Source: Leucogyrophana mollusca
Taxonomy: Eukaryota; Basidiomycota; Agaricomycetes; Boletales
Direction of reading: 5' to 3'
NCBI GenBank assembly: GCA_021014945.1
Contig: MU266384.1
Coordinates: 62,001-126,000, forward strand
DNA: 64,000 nt
Part shown: one piece after another, positions 13,067 to 24,600 of the stretch
How positions within the stretch are numbered: position 1 is the first letter of the stretch
Layout: the number at the start of each line of letters is the position of its first letter
Position numbers and translations under genes: made by a program
Notes under the pieces: model-generated
Told to the model about the DNA's origin: nothing
Databases searched by the model: none
The model's input: the letters and a program-made list of their open reading frames with translations, nothing else

Positions 13067-14400
13067 ATGGCGACTAAAGCAAAAAGCGCTGACACGGTCA
13101 GGGTACTTAAGGGACAAGAAGGTGCACTCCTGAATACGCGTCACCTCGTCTACATACTCATCCTACCCAGCCGAGGACGCAGTCCTACAGTACATCAAGC
13201 GCGTAGGCACCCCAGTCTCTACATCTAGCTTAAGTTCATACCTCCATCACACATGCAGATGAACAGACCCTTCGGCGCCGTCGATGTCGCCGCCAACCTC
13301 AAAGGCACTGTCCCAAAGACGGCAACGCAGAAGATACTCGTGGCTCTTGCCGAGAAAGGAGAGTTGGTGCAGAAGACGTATGGTACGTCCGCCGATGCAT
13401 ATATACGCATTCACACACCTTCCACACACGCATGTATGCGCCTCTCATCGCATATGCGTGTCCACACATCTGCCGCATACGCTTCGTTGCTGCATATAAG
13501 CGACCCCTCACTGCATACATCCCACTCATCCAGGAAAAACGAGCTTCTTCGTCGTCAACCAGGCCAACATCAAATCTATACCGCCTGATGAGCTCGCCGC
13601 ACTCGAAGCAGAGTCCAAACTCATCGAAGAGAGCAACGCCGTCGGTGCCGTGGAAATCAAGGCTGCTTTGTTGGGTAATTCGGATCTCGCATGCACATTG
13701 CATACACAGACAATTCCCTCACAAGCGTACATCGAGCATTGCAGTCATACCATGATAAGATAAGCTATATCACGCTGACCTGATCTATCTAGAGCTGGCA
13801 AAGCTCAAAAACACACCGACCGACGACGACCTCGACACACAGATAGCGAGCACGGAAGATGCGGTAAGTGGGCCTCTGGGCTCTCTCTGGGCTCCCTTAC
13901 ATCCTCCCTTCCACACTCTCCACCCACAGATAGCCTCTCACACAACCCGCCTTGCCCCCCTCCGCGCCGGCGCCCCAAAGATCTCCCCCCACGAGCTCGC
14001 GCAGCTTGATGCGGACTGGGCTCGCTGGCGCGCAGAGTGGGTGCGCAGACGAAGGGTGTTTGAAAAGTGAGTGCGCTGCGATTTTTGGGTAGGGTGTGGT
14101 CACGCGCAACGTCAATGAGCTCGTGTCCCTCGATGCGTAACGTCATCCTGAGGCTCGTGTTCACGCAATTCTCTGGGCCTAAATTCACAGCGTCGCCTGT
14201 CGTATCATACCACGATGTACCGCTTGTCCTGACCCCTTCCTGCGAAAATCAACAGCTTCTGGGCTCTCGCGACAGACGCCCTCCCTCCGCAGGACGCCGC
14301 CGCTCTCGCCGAGGACCTAGGGATCGAGATCGACACCGCGGAGCACGGGGTCCTGGAGCGAGCGGACGCGGATAAGAACTTGAAGAGGAAGCGGGCGTGA
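13067..14400 (+). CDS. HOP2: HOP2 homologue (TBP-1-interacting, meiotic)
   Basis: Hop2 pairs with Mnd1 to help Dmc1/Rad51 strand exchange during meiotic homologue pairing. Exons: 13067..13121, 13171..13202, 13259..13382, 13534..13674, 13793..13863, 13930..14066, 14256..14400; 234 aa. The N-terminal winged helix is clear: AVLQYIKRMNRPFGAVDVAA, then TATQKILVALAEKGELVQKTYGK and FFVVNQ. A Leu/Glu-rich coiled-coil region follows, then the typical W-rich segment (LDADWARWRAEWVRRRRVFENFW). The basic C-terminus (KNLKRKRA) suits DNA binding or nuclear import. Start at 13067 because the frame begins there and leads directly into the winged helix. No second Mnd1-like gene is present in the window. Confidence 0.9.
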
Positions 14401-14575
14401 GGGGACCGGGAGGGAGGTGGGCGATACCGTATGTACCGAAAGACATTCATCGCTGTAAATCACGTGATTATCCTGCTGCGTCATTGGCATCGTCATGCGC
14501 CCACACCCCAGCCCCTGTCCGCACGATGACGAGTGGTGCAGGATGACGACGCAGATGCGGATACAAGCAAGGGGC

Positions 14576-14582
14576 TATAAAA
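14576..14582 (+). promoter_or_regulatory. TATA box of the HAM1-like gene
   Basis: TATAAAA 54-60 bp upstream of the chosen ATG (14636). It argues against the in-frame ATG at 14495, which would lie upstream of transcription start. Confidence 0.55.
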
Positions 14583-14635
14583 CTCGCTCATTCGCAACTC
14601 ACAGACACCCACATTTTCAAACCACATCGAAATCA

Positions 14636-17190
14636 ATGGACAAAGCCTCATCCGTTCTCGCAGCGCTCGACGCTGGAAAGCTCCCCACGCAGCTGCAAAT
14701 TAATGCCCTCATCGACTGGACGCTCCACAACATTCTCGATGCGGAGGGAACCCTCCCTGGAACACTCAGTGAGCCAGGGAAAATCATCGCAAAGGGCTCG
14801 AGCGACGTTTTGCATGCATATAAGCAGTTCGGGACGAACAAAAATGGTGAGCTGCGGTTTTTCGGCTACCCCCTCGGATCCCCTTCTACGCTGATTCACA
14901 TCCATCTCCAGGCGACAACCTCCTCCAACAAGCCATCTGGCACCTCTCCCAAGGCGAGCCCGCACGGCTCGATATTGACATGCCCACAGAAGAAGCCACG
15001 TCGGATGCCCACGCGCTCCGTGCCGCGCTCCGCACGCTCATACAGGTCCTTTGGACGAACGTAGCTGGCGAGAGCACGTTCCTCCTCAGCGACTTTGCGT
15101 CCTTTGCGCGCCTCGCCGCGGCGGACTTTGCGGAGGCCGTGGAAGTGCAGGCGGCGCGCGCGAAGGAGGGCTTGAGGGAAGTGGAAGAGGAGGTGCAGCA
15201 AGGTGAGCGAGATGCGTTGGGGCGCAAGATGGAAGAGGAAGCAGAGGGGGAGGGCGATGCGAGGGTGGAGTTTGAGAGAACGATGGATACCGTGAAGGGG
15301 GTAGGCTCGAAGGCTATTGGTGCTGGACAGAGCGTCAAGGCATCGGCGGAGGACACTGCGAATAGGACGAGTACGCGCCTGCAGGATGCGTATCTTAAGG
15401 TACGTTGCTCTTGACATCCTCACATCCCTCTATCATACGCTCACACTCACACGCACACACCCCTTAGATATGCGAGCGGGCTCAGAACGACAAAGAGTAC
15501 CATAACGCCCTCTCCACGCTCTTTGATATTGCTTCCAAATGGGTGAATAAGACACTTGACACCGCCGCGGACGTGAACCAGTCTACCGCCCTCGATACCT
15601 TTATCGACGATCCTACAGAGGAGAAACACGTCTTCCAGGCGCTGCACACCGTCCGTGCGCTCATCGAGCGCCTCGCGGGCGAAAAATCCCTCGACGACCT
15701 CTTTGCCAAGATCCGTCTCTGCGCGGTCGATGTGAGACAGGACGAGGATCTCAAAGCGTGGTTTAACGATTTCTTCGGGCACGTGCGCCAAAGCCTCGAC
15801 GATCCTGGTTATGAGCCGCGTGAGAAGCATCGCGAGCTCGTGGCGCGCTGGAAGGAACTCTTGGACGCGGATTCGGACAAGGGAAGGAAATGGAAGAGCG
15901 ACGTCGATGCGTTTAGGGCTGAGTTGAGGGCGTTTGAACAGGGCGTGAAGAAGGATGCGGACGTGCAGCGTGTGAAGAGAGCGCATGAGAGGTTTGGGAA
16001 GGAGGTGGAGAGGGGGGTTGGGACTGGGGGCCAGGCCGGACTGCAATTTGCGATGGACCAAGCATCGTGGTTCTGGCAGGACATGTTCAATGTCTATGCG
16101 CAGCGAATCTTGGGTGTCCTTAAGGATATTCCTATACCTCGGTATGTGCCCAGATCTTTTTCCACATATATATTGACGTTTCTTTGACCGCGCGCATAGA
16201 ACTGAGTACGTAGACCCCGATGTCGAATTCGTGCTTGAGAACCTCGATATTTCGTCGTTAAGTTTACTCCCTGGGCACGTCTACATCCGGAATATCACCG
16301 ACGTTGACATCTCAGCGCCGGCTGGCGGCACGACGACGACAGCCTTTGGGACGCTCACGCACATCCGCCTCCAAGCACTCCAACTTTCCCTCAAAGAAGT
16401 ATCCTTCTTCTACAAGGATAAAACCGCTACCATTGGCCCAAGCGACTTTACCGGCCTCATGGCGTTCACGCTCCCTACGCAAGGCGTCGACATCGACCTG
16501 AAGATTCGACTCATCCCAAACACACCAGCCGGCCTCGCCGAGCGCTTGCGCAAAGGGCGGTTCTTCGAGCTCGAGCGCGTGGAGGTGAGTGTCGCGCGGG
16601 ACATCACGCTCGAGGTAAAGGAGTCGAACCACGCGGTGCTCGCGTCGGTTTTCAAGCCCGTAATTGTGCTGAGGTTCCGCGAGGCACTAGAGAGGACGTT
16701 GGAGGAGCAGCTGAGGGGCTTGCTGGGCTTGCTGGATGGGGTGGGGTATGATGTGGGGAGAAGGAGAGAGGTATTTGGGGATACGGGTCTTGGGAGCGGC
16801 GCGGCGCTTGTTGCGGCAGTGTGGAGCGAGGTGGGCAGGCTGAGGAGGGAAAGTGGCGGGGAAGGTTTGATGGAGGGATGGAGGGTGACAGGGACGGGGG
16901 TTGTGAAGGATGTTGGAGGAGAGGGGGAGGCGAAGTTGGCGATGGGCGCAGAGCCGCAAATATTGTCAGGGGACAAGAGGGGTCCTTTGGGAACAAATTC
17001 ACAACCGCTGGCTGAAAGGATGCCGGGAGTTGTGGAGGCTGGTAAGAGCGCATTGGGGGCCGGAAAAGGTGCATACCAATCTGGGAAGGAGGGAGTGAAG
17101 CGGGTGAAGACGTTCAAAGAGAGTGTGGAACGCAAGAGGCGCGAGGAGGATTTGAAGAGTGGATGGGAGAGTCGCGCGTTTGACGTTTGA
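14636..17190 (+). CDS. HAM1-like (DUF5923/DUF4449) domain protein
   Basis: Exons: 14636..14846, 14912..15399, 15468..16141, 16200..17190; 787 aa. The sequence matches the fungal HAM1-like family: an N-terminal all-helical, charged region (LPTQLQINALIDWTLHN..., many Ala/Glu/Lys segments) and a C-terminal domain with VLENLDISSLSLLPGHVYIRN and FTLPTQGVDIDLKIRLIPN. Biochemical function is unsettled. No signal peptide or transmembrane helix is visible, so a cytosolic or membrane-peripheral location is most likely. The last 100 residues are Lys/Gly-rich and low in complexity. An in-frame ATG at 14495 would add 47 residues but lies upstream of the TATA box. This is not the unrelated HAM1 nucleotide pyrophosphatase. 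Confidence 0.82.
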
Positions 17191-17884
17191 TTGTTAGAAG
17201 AGAGGTGTTCACGGAGGGTGATATTTGGGTTTCTTGCTAGCTTGTTCTGAGATTGGTTGTCGCCGTCACTGTTCCTGCTCATCAGCTTGAGTGTACCTTT
17301 CTATCTGTATGTTATGGTTTGCGCATTTGTTTTACTGCTGTGTCTTTACATCCGTCACACAGAACGTGTATGATTACTATTTGTCCCCTTAAGACCGGGC
17401 GTCGTTGCATTCATTCATCAAATTATGAGTCACAAATTAGTAAACTCATGGTGAACGTTCCAATTGAAGGGTCGTGCAATTCTCAAGTTATATTTTCCTA
17501 TGGCCTCTTCCCAGCTGCAGAGATTTCACAATTAACAATATCGATGGTATCCTCATGCCGGCCGGTGAGGCCCGCCCTTGACGTTTCCCGGAGCCTCAGG
17601 GTTATAGAGCCACTGGCATGCTCAGCTTGGCTTAAATAAAGAAGGTCCTTTTATTACGGTTCGATCGTGTTGTGTGTGGACGACCACATGTACATTTGTG
17701 AACGTCGTGATAGGAAGGTCAGCTTGCACCACCAATTTCATCATGCACTAGGACCAAACCAGGACTGAGGCAGACTGAGGGCCGTGTGGAAGGTACTTTT
17801 CTGAACCCACACCATTCGCCGAGCGCAGGGATCCGCTGACATCACTGCATCACTCCGAACATCGGTAGTTTAAACAAGGGCTGA

Positions 17885-18098
17885 CAGTGCGTTTCCGAAC
17901 GTTGTAGCGATCCGGACTTTTTTCAGCCTATTTTTTTTTGACTCCGAGCAAATTCCAGCCACCACATCACTGCGGCATGATCCTGCCAGCGCTGGATTGC
18001 GTACCCGGTGGCTCGGCATCTCTCGGCACCACTAACTTCAGTTCGATGTCCGATATATTGCCAAAAATGGAGGCGCTACAACGTTCGGAAACGCACTG
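17885..18098. mobile_element. MITE-like element, 214 bp, perfect 25-bp TIRs
   Basis: Bases 17885-17909 (cagtgcgtttccgaac...) are the exact reverse complement of 18074-18098. The enclosed 164 bp has no coding capacity, as expected of a non-autonomous DNA transposon. The CAGTG...CACTG ends recall hAT-type or related superfamilies with 8-bp duplications. The flanks (agggctga / gaagctgt) match at only four of eight positions, so the insertion is either old or of another class. No transposase is present in the window. Confidence 0.65.
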
Positions 18099-19477
18099 GA
18101 AGCTGTCACGCCAGGTCACGCCGCGGCGCTTGGATTTGATGGTACGCTCGCCACTTCATCTCAGGCACTCTGTCATGTGCGAACTATTATGCCCGACCAA
18201 AATCAAAGACCCAAGCCATAATAATTTCAGGAATTCCAGAAGCGCCGATGTAGGACCCGCCTGTAGTACACCCAGCCGAATGAGTGCGACGTATTTCCAC
18301 ACTCAGGCGGACAACGAAACCCGAAGTTAAGATAACGAGAAGACTACATGTCCCCGGTTGTTATCCCTCCCGAGCACCAGGGTACACAGTACATAACGTA
18401 GGTTATCATGGCAAGACAGTTCGAGGTCTCGCTTCGAAGGAACTATCCGACCGCGCGTCAACGTGTATATCCGTCTTTGGAGGTGTTGCGTATGCCCCCC
18501 ACACCGCTGTTCAACCCTGTTCAACCTTGAGGCCATCCATTCGTCGGCGGCGGCGAAATGTGGGTCAGCCTGCCAGGAACTGACGATAACAAGACGATAG
18601 GCCACGCAGTCGGGATCCGATCGGTACGATATATATGTTTGCATTAGGTATCCAAGTAAAGACTAAGGGATCGCTGAGTAGCATGCTCTCCGCCAAGTGG
18701 CCGTAATATTCGCGCACCATGTTGGAACCAACGGGGAGGTGGAGGTGGAGAATAATCAAAGGAGGTATAGTTGATATTGACACCTATTCTAGGTCCGAGG
18801 ATTCTAACTACCTAATACCGTACAGGCGACGTTCCACATATCAAAATAAGGACTCCAAGATTATGGCGAATTTTGCGTTCAACAGGCGATCAGTGTTGCC
18901 GCCTGTTGCTGCTCGTACAGTTCGAGACAGAGCAACATTTCGGTGTATACACCCGTCAGCGAGCAAAATTCTGCCATTTCAATCTCCCATTCCGCCTTGA
19001 CGGTTGGGTCGAGCACTGGAGAGACGCCATTGGGCCTTCTCCTGTAGCCAATAGAGCGAAGCGAGGTTTATTGATGCATTTATCTTTCGCACCCTTGGCA
19101 AAAATACCTGGCTAGGCCTGACTCAGTAAACGAGAGAGTATACATGCCCCTTATCTTCAACCATGGACCCTTGGCCTACATTCTGGCTGCCCGATGGCGT
19201 GGTTAACTAACGTGAACTTCTATGGTACCACATGCCCCTCCTCCTAGGGCTCCGCCCAGTTCCACCGAATATTTCAAAATTCCAGCCTCGCGATGTTTTG
19301 GAGTGTGGTCGATCCACTGATCGCGACAGCAGCGCAGCGTTCTTAGGTAGGTTCCATGTGCACTCTTGCAATATCATTATCCTAATGGCCATTTGGTATT
19401 CTGCTAAAAAAGAAATTCACAGATCTGGACTAGAACGCTTGGATGGCAATTCAATGATGCTAGCGATGCGGAAATCG

Positions 19478-19484
19478 TATAAAG
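19478..19484 (+). promoter_or_regulatory. TATA box of the repeat-peptide precursor gene
   Basis: TATAAAG lies 63-69 bp upstream of ATG 19547, typical spacing for a well-expressed fungal gene. It supports the start chosen for the secreted precursor. Confidence 0.55.
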
Positions 19485-19546
19485 GCCCAAAGCTCACCGT
19501 CCAAATCGTCATCCCCTCAGATTGATATATTACACATACAACTGAA

Positions 19547-21171
19547 ATGCAGCTCACTTTCACTTCGATCGCAATCATTGCCGCCGCCATTGCCTGCGTC
19601 CGGGCTTTGCCTGCACAAGACAAGCGTAAGTCGAATATCGTTGTTTGTCTGTTACGTCTATTGACTGTGGGGATATTCAGGCGAGCCCATAGGCGAAGTC
19701 AGTCGCTTTTCAATGCTTTGAGATTTGTTCCATTTAACCAGTTATTTTGGTGGCGTTTCACAAAATAGTTCAGTGTGAGTCGCTTTTGAATGCCCTAGAA
19801 TCTCTCTTGTGCGGCGGACTCATTTTCCGGCGCGTGTTGTAGTATTTCCTGGCCAGTGAGGAAGGAACTGCCGTCGAAAAGCGTAAGTTGATCATCTTCA
19901 CCGGTTTCTGAGACCCTGCTAACGACAACGGCTCTCAGGCGAGCCCATCGGTGAAGTCAGTAACCCCCGACGCTTAATATTCGTTCCTTTTCACAGACTG
20001 ATTTTCGTCACCTCTCGCAAAACAGTTCAGTGTGAGTCACTTTTCAGTACCCTAGAACTTCTCTTGTGCGGCGGGCTTATATTCCGGCGCATGTCGCAGT
20101 ATTTCCTGGCCAGTGAGGAAGGGTCTGCCGTAGAGAAGCGTAAGTTGATCACCCCTATCGGTCTGATACTAAACTGATGACGATGGATTTCAGGCGAGCC
20201 TATTGGTGAAGTTAGTAACTTTCCGACACCTTAATATCCGTTCCCTTTCATAGGCTGATTTTCGGTGCTTCTCGCAAAATAGTTCAGTGTGAGTCACCTT
20301 CCAATACCCTAGAATTTATCTTGTGCGGCGGACTCATTTTTCGGCGCGTGCTGTAGTATTTCTTGGCCAGTGAGGAAGGAACTGCCGTCGAGAAGCGTAA
20401 GTTGGTCATCTTCCTCCGTCTGACACTTTCCTAACGACAATGGTTCTCAGGCGAACCCATTGGTGAAGTCAGTAACTCTCCAGTCTCTTGATATTTGTCC
20501 CTTTTACCAGGCTGATTTTCGGTGCTTCTCGCAAATTAGTTTAGTGTGAGTCACTTTCCAGCCCTCTAACTGTTTTCTTGGGCGGGGGGGCTCATGTTTC
20601 GTCTCGTTGTAGTATTTCTTGGCCAGTGAGGAGGGATCTACCACCGAGAAGCGTAAGTTGGGCATCTTCATCGGTCCGACACTTTGCTAACGACGATGGC
20701 TCTCAGGCGAACCCATTGGTGAAGTCAGTAACCCTCCAGCCTCTTGATATCTGTTCCTTTAAAACTGGCTGATTTTCGGTGCTTTTCGCAAAATAGTTCA
20801 GTGTGAGTCACTTCCCAGTACTCCAATTTTTTTCTTGTGCGGCAGGCTCATGTTTCGTCCCGTCGTAGTATTTCTTGGCCAGTGAGGAGGGATCTACTAC
20901 CGAGAAGCGTAAGTTGGTCATACTCATCGGTCCGACACTTTGCTAATGACAATGGTTCTCAGGCGAGCCCATTGGTGAAGTCAGTAACTCTCCAGCCTCT
21001 TGATATTTGTCCCTTTTACCTGGCTGATTTTCGGTGCTTCTTGCAACATAGTTCAGTGTGAGTCACTTTCTAATACCCTAGAATTATTCGTGTGGCGGGC
21101 TCACTTTCCGGCTCGTGTTGAAGTACTTCCTAGCCAGTGAGGACGGTTCTGGTGCCGCTGTTAAGGCGTGA
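19547..21171 (+). CDS. Secreted Kex2-type repeat peptide precursor, six repeats
   Basis: Exon 1 (19547..19625) encodes a signal peptide (MQLTFTSIAIIAAAIACVRA) followed by LPAQDK and a Lys-Arg completed in the next exon. Six repeats follow, each built from three exons A/B/C: 19681..19697, 19769..19774, 19843..19882; 19939..19955, 20026..20031, 20100..20139; 20194..20210, 20283..20288, 20357..20396; 20451..20467, 20540..20545, 20613..20652; 20707..20723, 20797..20802, 20869..20908; 20963..20979, 21052..21057, 21124..21171. Total 154 aa in 19 exons. Each repeat reads EPIGEFSYFLASEEG, then TAV/SAV/STT, then E-KR. The last ends GSGAAVKA and stop, without KR. Kex2-like cleavage would release up to five near-identical 19-mers and a variant tail. 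Introns carry good donors, YAG acceptors and branch-like CTGAT/CTCAT/CTAAC. Exon B is only 6 nt and in frame, so it could be skipped. The product may be a repellent-like or signalling peptide or a modified-peptide core; no family is recognised. Confidence 0.75.
19681..21171 (+). repeat. Tandem array of six units, about 256 bp each
   Basis: Units begin at 19681, 19939, 20194, 20451, 20707 and 20963, with spacing 258, 255, 257, 256 and 256 bp. Each unit contains three exons and three introns (the last lacks the third intron). Intron sequence is nearly as conserved as exon sequence between units, pointing to recent amplification or gene conversion of the whole genomic block, not only selection on the peptide. 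Confidence 0.9.
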
Positions 21172-21607
21172 TGAAGGTGAATTCTAAGCTCGGGCAGCTT
21201 TCCCTAGATCATTTCTCAAGAAGTTTCATTCCCAGTCCGTGGCCAAGTCGAGCCCACGTCCATGGTGAAGCTACCTACCTGGATATTGTCTTTCATCGTG
21301 TGGATCGTTGGAGGTGTCGGGGATGTTGGCATGCTTGTACGAACGATTATGTGTACCGATGGCACAATTTAAAGATAAGGTCTCTCATGGCGTGTTCCAC
21401 AGTGGTTGAGTATTACGGTCCCTTCGGCGCGGTGACCAAATCGATTTGGTGTTGCGGTTAACTACTCCATGCACAACAAACTTCGATGGTTGATCGCGGT
21501 ATTCCGCACGATGTGCGCACTTACAGGCCCAAGCTACACAAACAAGACAGGCTATGAAATCATGCGACCCAAACTACATAGTGGGCAAGTTTCAGAACGA
21601 CAGTAAC
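21172..21607. other. Intergenic between convergent genes
   Basis: Shared 3' region of the repeat-peptide gene (+) and XRN1 (-). Nothing further recognised. Confidence 0.5.
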
Positions 21608-24600
21608 TCACGAAGACGGCAAAGGCTGAACAGTCACCCCAAACCCTCCCCTGCCACGTCCTCTGACTCCTCTCCCTCGTTCTGAATGAGGTACGAAACC
21701 ACCACGCCCGCGGAAACCCCTTGGATGTATATGTGCATGGGGATTGTGGTGGCCTCTCGGGTGAGGCACTCCGCCGCGTGAGACGGGCGGGACCCCATCC
21801 CGTGCAGCAGGTGGCACCCCATCGCGTAAAGGTGCGCGCGAAGCAGGCGGTGCCCCATCTTCTGGTGGGGGCTGAGACGGTGCCCCGCCATGTCCAGTAG
21901 ACGTTGGTTCGCGTTTAGCAACGTGATCTGCTGTTACGGACGAACTGTTATTGCTCGGAGGGTTCGCGGGTGGTGCGTGGCGGGCATGAGGTGGTGGGCC
22001 ACCACGTCCGTTCACATAACCCCCCCGTCCTCGATGGGGGTTCGACATGATATGCATTGGCTGACTTATATGACTGCAAATTAGCACAACAAACCGTGGC
22101 TCGGTCAGGATCAAAATGGACGGTTTGTATCAAGGCTGTGACGCACTTCTGAGGCTGAGGCGCGGGGCGGAAACCAGCGACGGCAGGTTGGCCGGGAGGC
22201 GGTTGGATAGCGGGCTGTGGACCGAATCGGGGCTTGAAGGGGACGTTTGGACGGGGTGGAGGAGCAGACTTGGGGTTTGTGGATGCTATGAATTGGGGAT
22301 TGCTTAGATTAAGACATGAATTGAATTCGACCGTCGACCCGCGGTACTGAGAACACCTGCCGGATAGCAAAGTAGGTCAACGAGGGTGCCCAACCACCCA
22401 GCGTGAAACAAGTCAGCGACTTACCGATCACCAAGCGTGACACCCGACATGAATGGAACGTCCCAAGCCACGTCCATACTCTTCGAGTTCAACCCAACGA
22501 CAACGCCTTTAACAGAGAGCGGTACTCCTCCTGAGTCCTGTACCATCGTCACACGGTCTCCCAACGCGAAATGTTGGTTCTGAAGACGGTATATAGCATG
22601 CGAGGGTTTGAGAACCGCGTGTCGGGGGATGCCTTTGACCATGGCTTTTTTGATGGCCGAGGAGGACTTATTAGCGTTCAGGCTGTCTGCAAGCTTCTCG
22701 ATTTCTGCGACGGTGTCCTGCGCAAGGTGGTGTGATGAGATAAAAGAAGCAGGAGCGTAATCGTAACCTACCTTGGAGAGTTGATCGGAGAATAGGGATA
22801 CCGGCTCAAAGTCTCGGACTCCCTTGGATTTGAGCCACGATTTGACCTCTTTGACCTGAGCATCGGCGTTTCCACCATGGAAAACGTCAGAAGCCCTTGC
22901 CATTTCTTGAATCAACTATGTTAGTATGCCGGAGGTCGATTCCAATAGTACAACCTTACCATCTCCTCCACGATCGAGAACCGCAAAGACCTCGGGAAAC
23001 TTGCTCTGATAGATGATATTTAGCTACCTCCGATGTGTAACCGATTAACAGATCCGAGCCACTCACTTTGTACTCCCTGATAAGATCCACGGCCTTATCG
23101 CTGTACTCCCAATTCCTCCCGTCCTTCCTTGAATACCCCACAACCTTTTGACTCTTGCCCTCGAACTTCAAACTCAGGCCAATATTCGTCTTTTGGTGGT
23201 CCGACGTGAGCACCATGAAGCTAGACGTGATCTTGGACAGCGCGCGACCGGTGATGCCAAGGATGTTCGAGGCTTTGAAGGATGGTACGTAACTGTGCGA
23301 GGACCGGGCGTCGACTATAGCTTTGAATTTATCATTCTCGGCTTTGTCAGATGGGAAGAACTGTTTGTTCAGTATGTATCAGCTCGCCAAGAGTTAGGGC
23401 CCAGTAATGATGCGGATGCGTACGGCTAAGACGACAGAGAGCGTGTGGTCGTTCGTGGCAGACACCTGCGCAGCTACGCCATATGCGTGCTCACCAAGGA
23501 AGAAAATCTTGCTGCCTTCAGGGAACTCCTCAGATAGCGGCGGAGCATCTTTTTCCAGGAAACGTGGATCCTCAGAAGCTACTTCTGATATCACCATCTG
23601 CACAGCCTGTTCAGTCTCCTTGTCGGGACCTTCATAATCCTTCACAAACGCCCCCGACTCCAGCCGCTTTAAGCCTACATAGAAGCCCGTTTTAACGAAA
23701 CAACGAGCAAACAAAAATAGACCACCACGAACCTTTCAGCGGGCGGACATGCACCAGCACGTCCACATCACCTGTCATAACACCACACTTCTTCGAGTAC
23801 ACCGTTGCTATTCTCTCAGACTTCATCTTCCAATAGCCCAAGCCCTGCGGTGCATGGGGGTTGGACACAACCTTCGGCTTCGACCCCGGCACAACAGCCA
23901 TCTTCTCGTACTTGAACAGCGAGTCGGAAACAGCAGCAACCATCCCCTCCTGGAGGAACGGCCACCCGATAAATGTCCGTTTCCCAACCATCTCTCGCGC
24001 GATGTCCTCCGTCTTGCGGTTCTCGTGGGGGTTTTGTACGTGCACGATCATGGATTTGTTGCGGCTTTCTTGGCCATGGACATTAACGCCGTGGAACCCA
24101 AGAAGTGCGGTGTGAGGGAGGGTGTCAAGAGAGGGGAAGCCGGCGAGAGCTGCTGCACCGAGGAAGACGCCGTCGCAGAGGCCGGGGACAAGATGGAGGC
24201 CGTCGAGGGTTGGGAGGTCAAAGGGCTCCATGAGGCATGTACAGCGGTAGAGGGGAGGGAAGAAGTTGGGCAATGATGATGGATAGAGGGTAGGTTCGCC
24301 CGGGTTATGTGAAAACTTGGTGCTTGTTCCGAAGCTGTTTCGTCGGCGTTCATCCTCTGACAATCGATGTTCACGAGCTTGAAGAGAGAAAAAGAGGATG
24401 AATAAGGACAAAAATCTCTTAAGGGAGGGAGACGAGGCCCGCTTACACGCCATTGCTTTCAGCAGTCTCTTCTCATCAATGAAAGGGATCTTGACGATAG
24501 CTTCCCAGTCCTGCTTCTTCCCATTCAGGTCTTGCTCGAACTCCAGCGGGTAGAAATCAAGAATAGGTGAATTAGGGTCAAACATCAAATCCTGTTTCCG

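Larger units (their letters stand above)
17191..19546. other. Gene-poor 2.4 kb with a small inverted-repeat element
   Basis: No reading frame here has motifs, codon bias or splice continuity. It contains the 17885-18098 element. The last 70 bp are the promoter of the repeat-peptide gene. Confidence 0.65.

Noticed and set aside
14495..14635. Earlier in-frame ATG for the HAM1-like gene
   Set aside because: It lies upstream of the TATA box at 14576 and adds no conserved sequence.
20031..20139. Single long ORF through the tandem repeats without splicing
   Set aside because: It is open only in unit 2; units 1 and 3 have in-frame stops at the acceptor sites, so splicing is needed.
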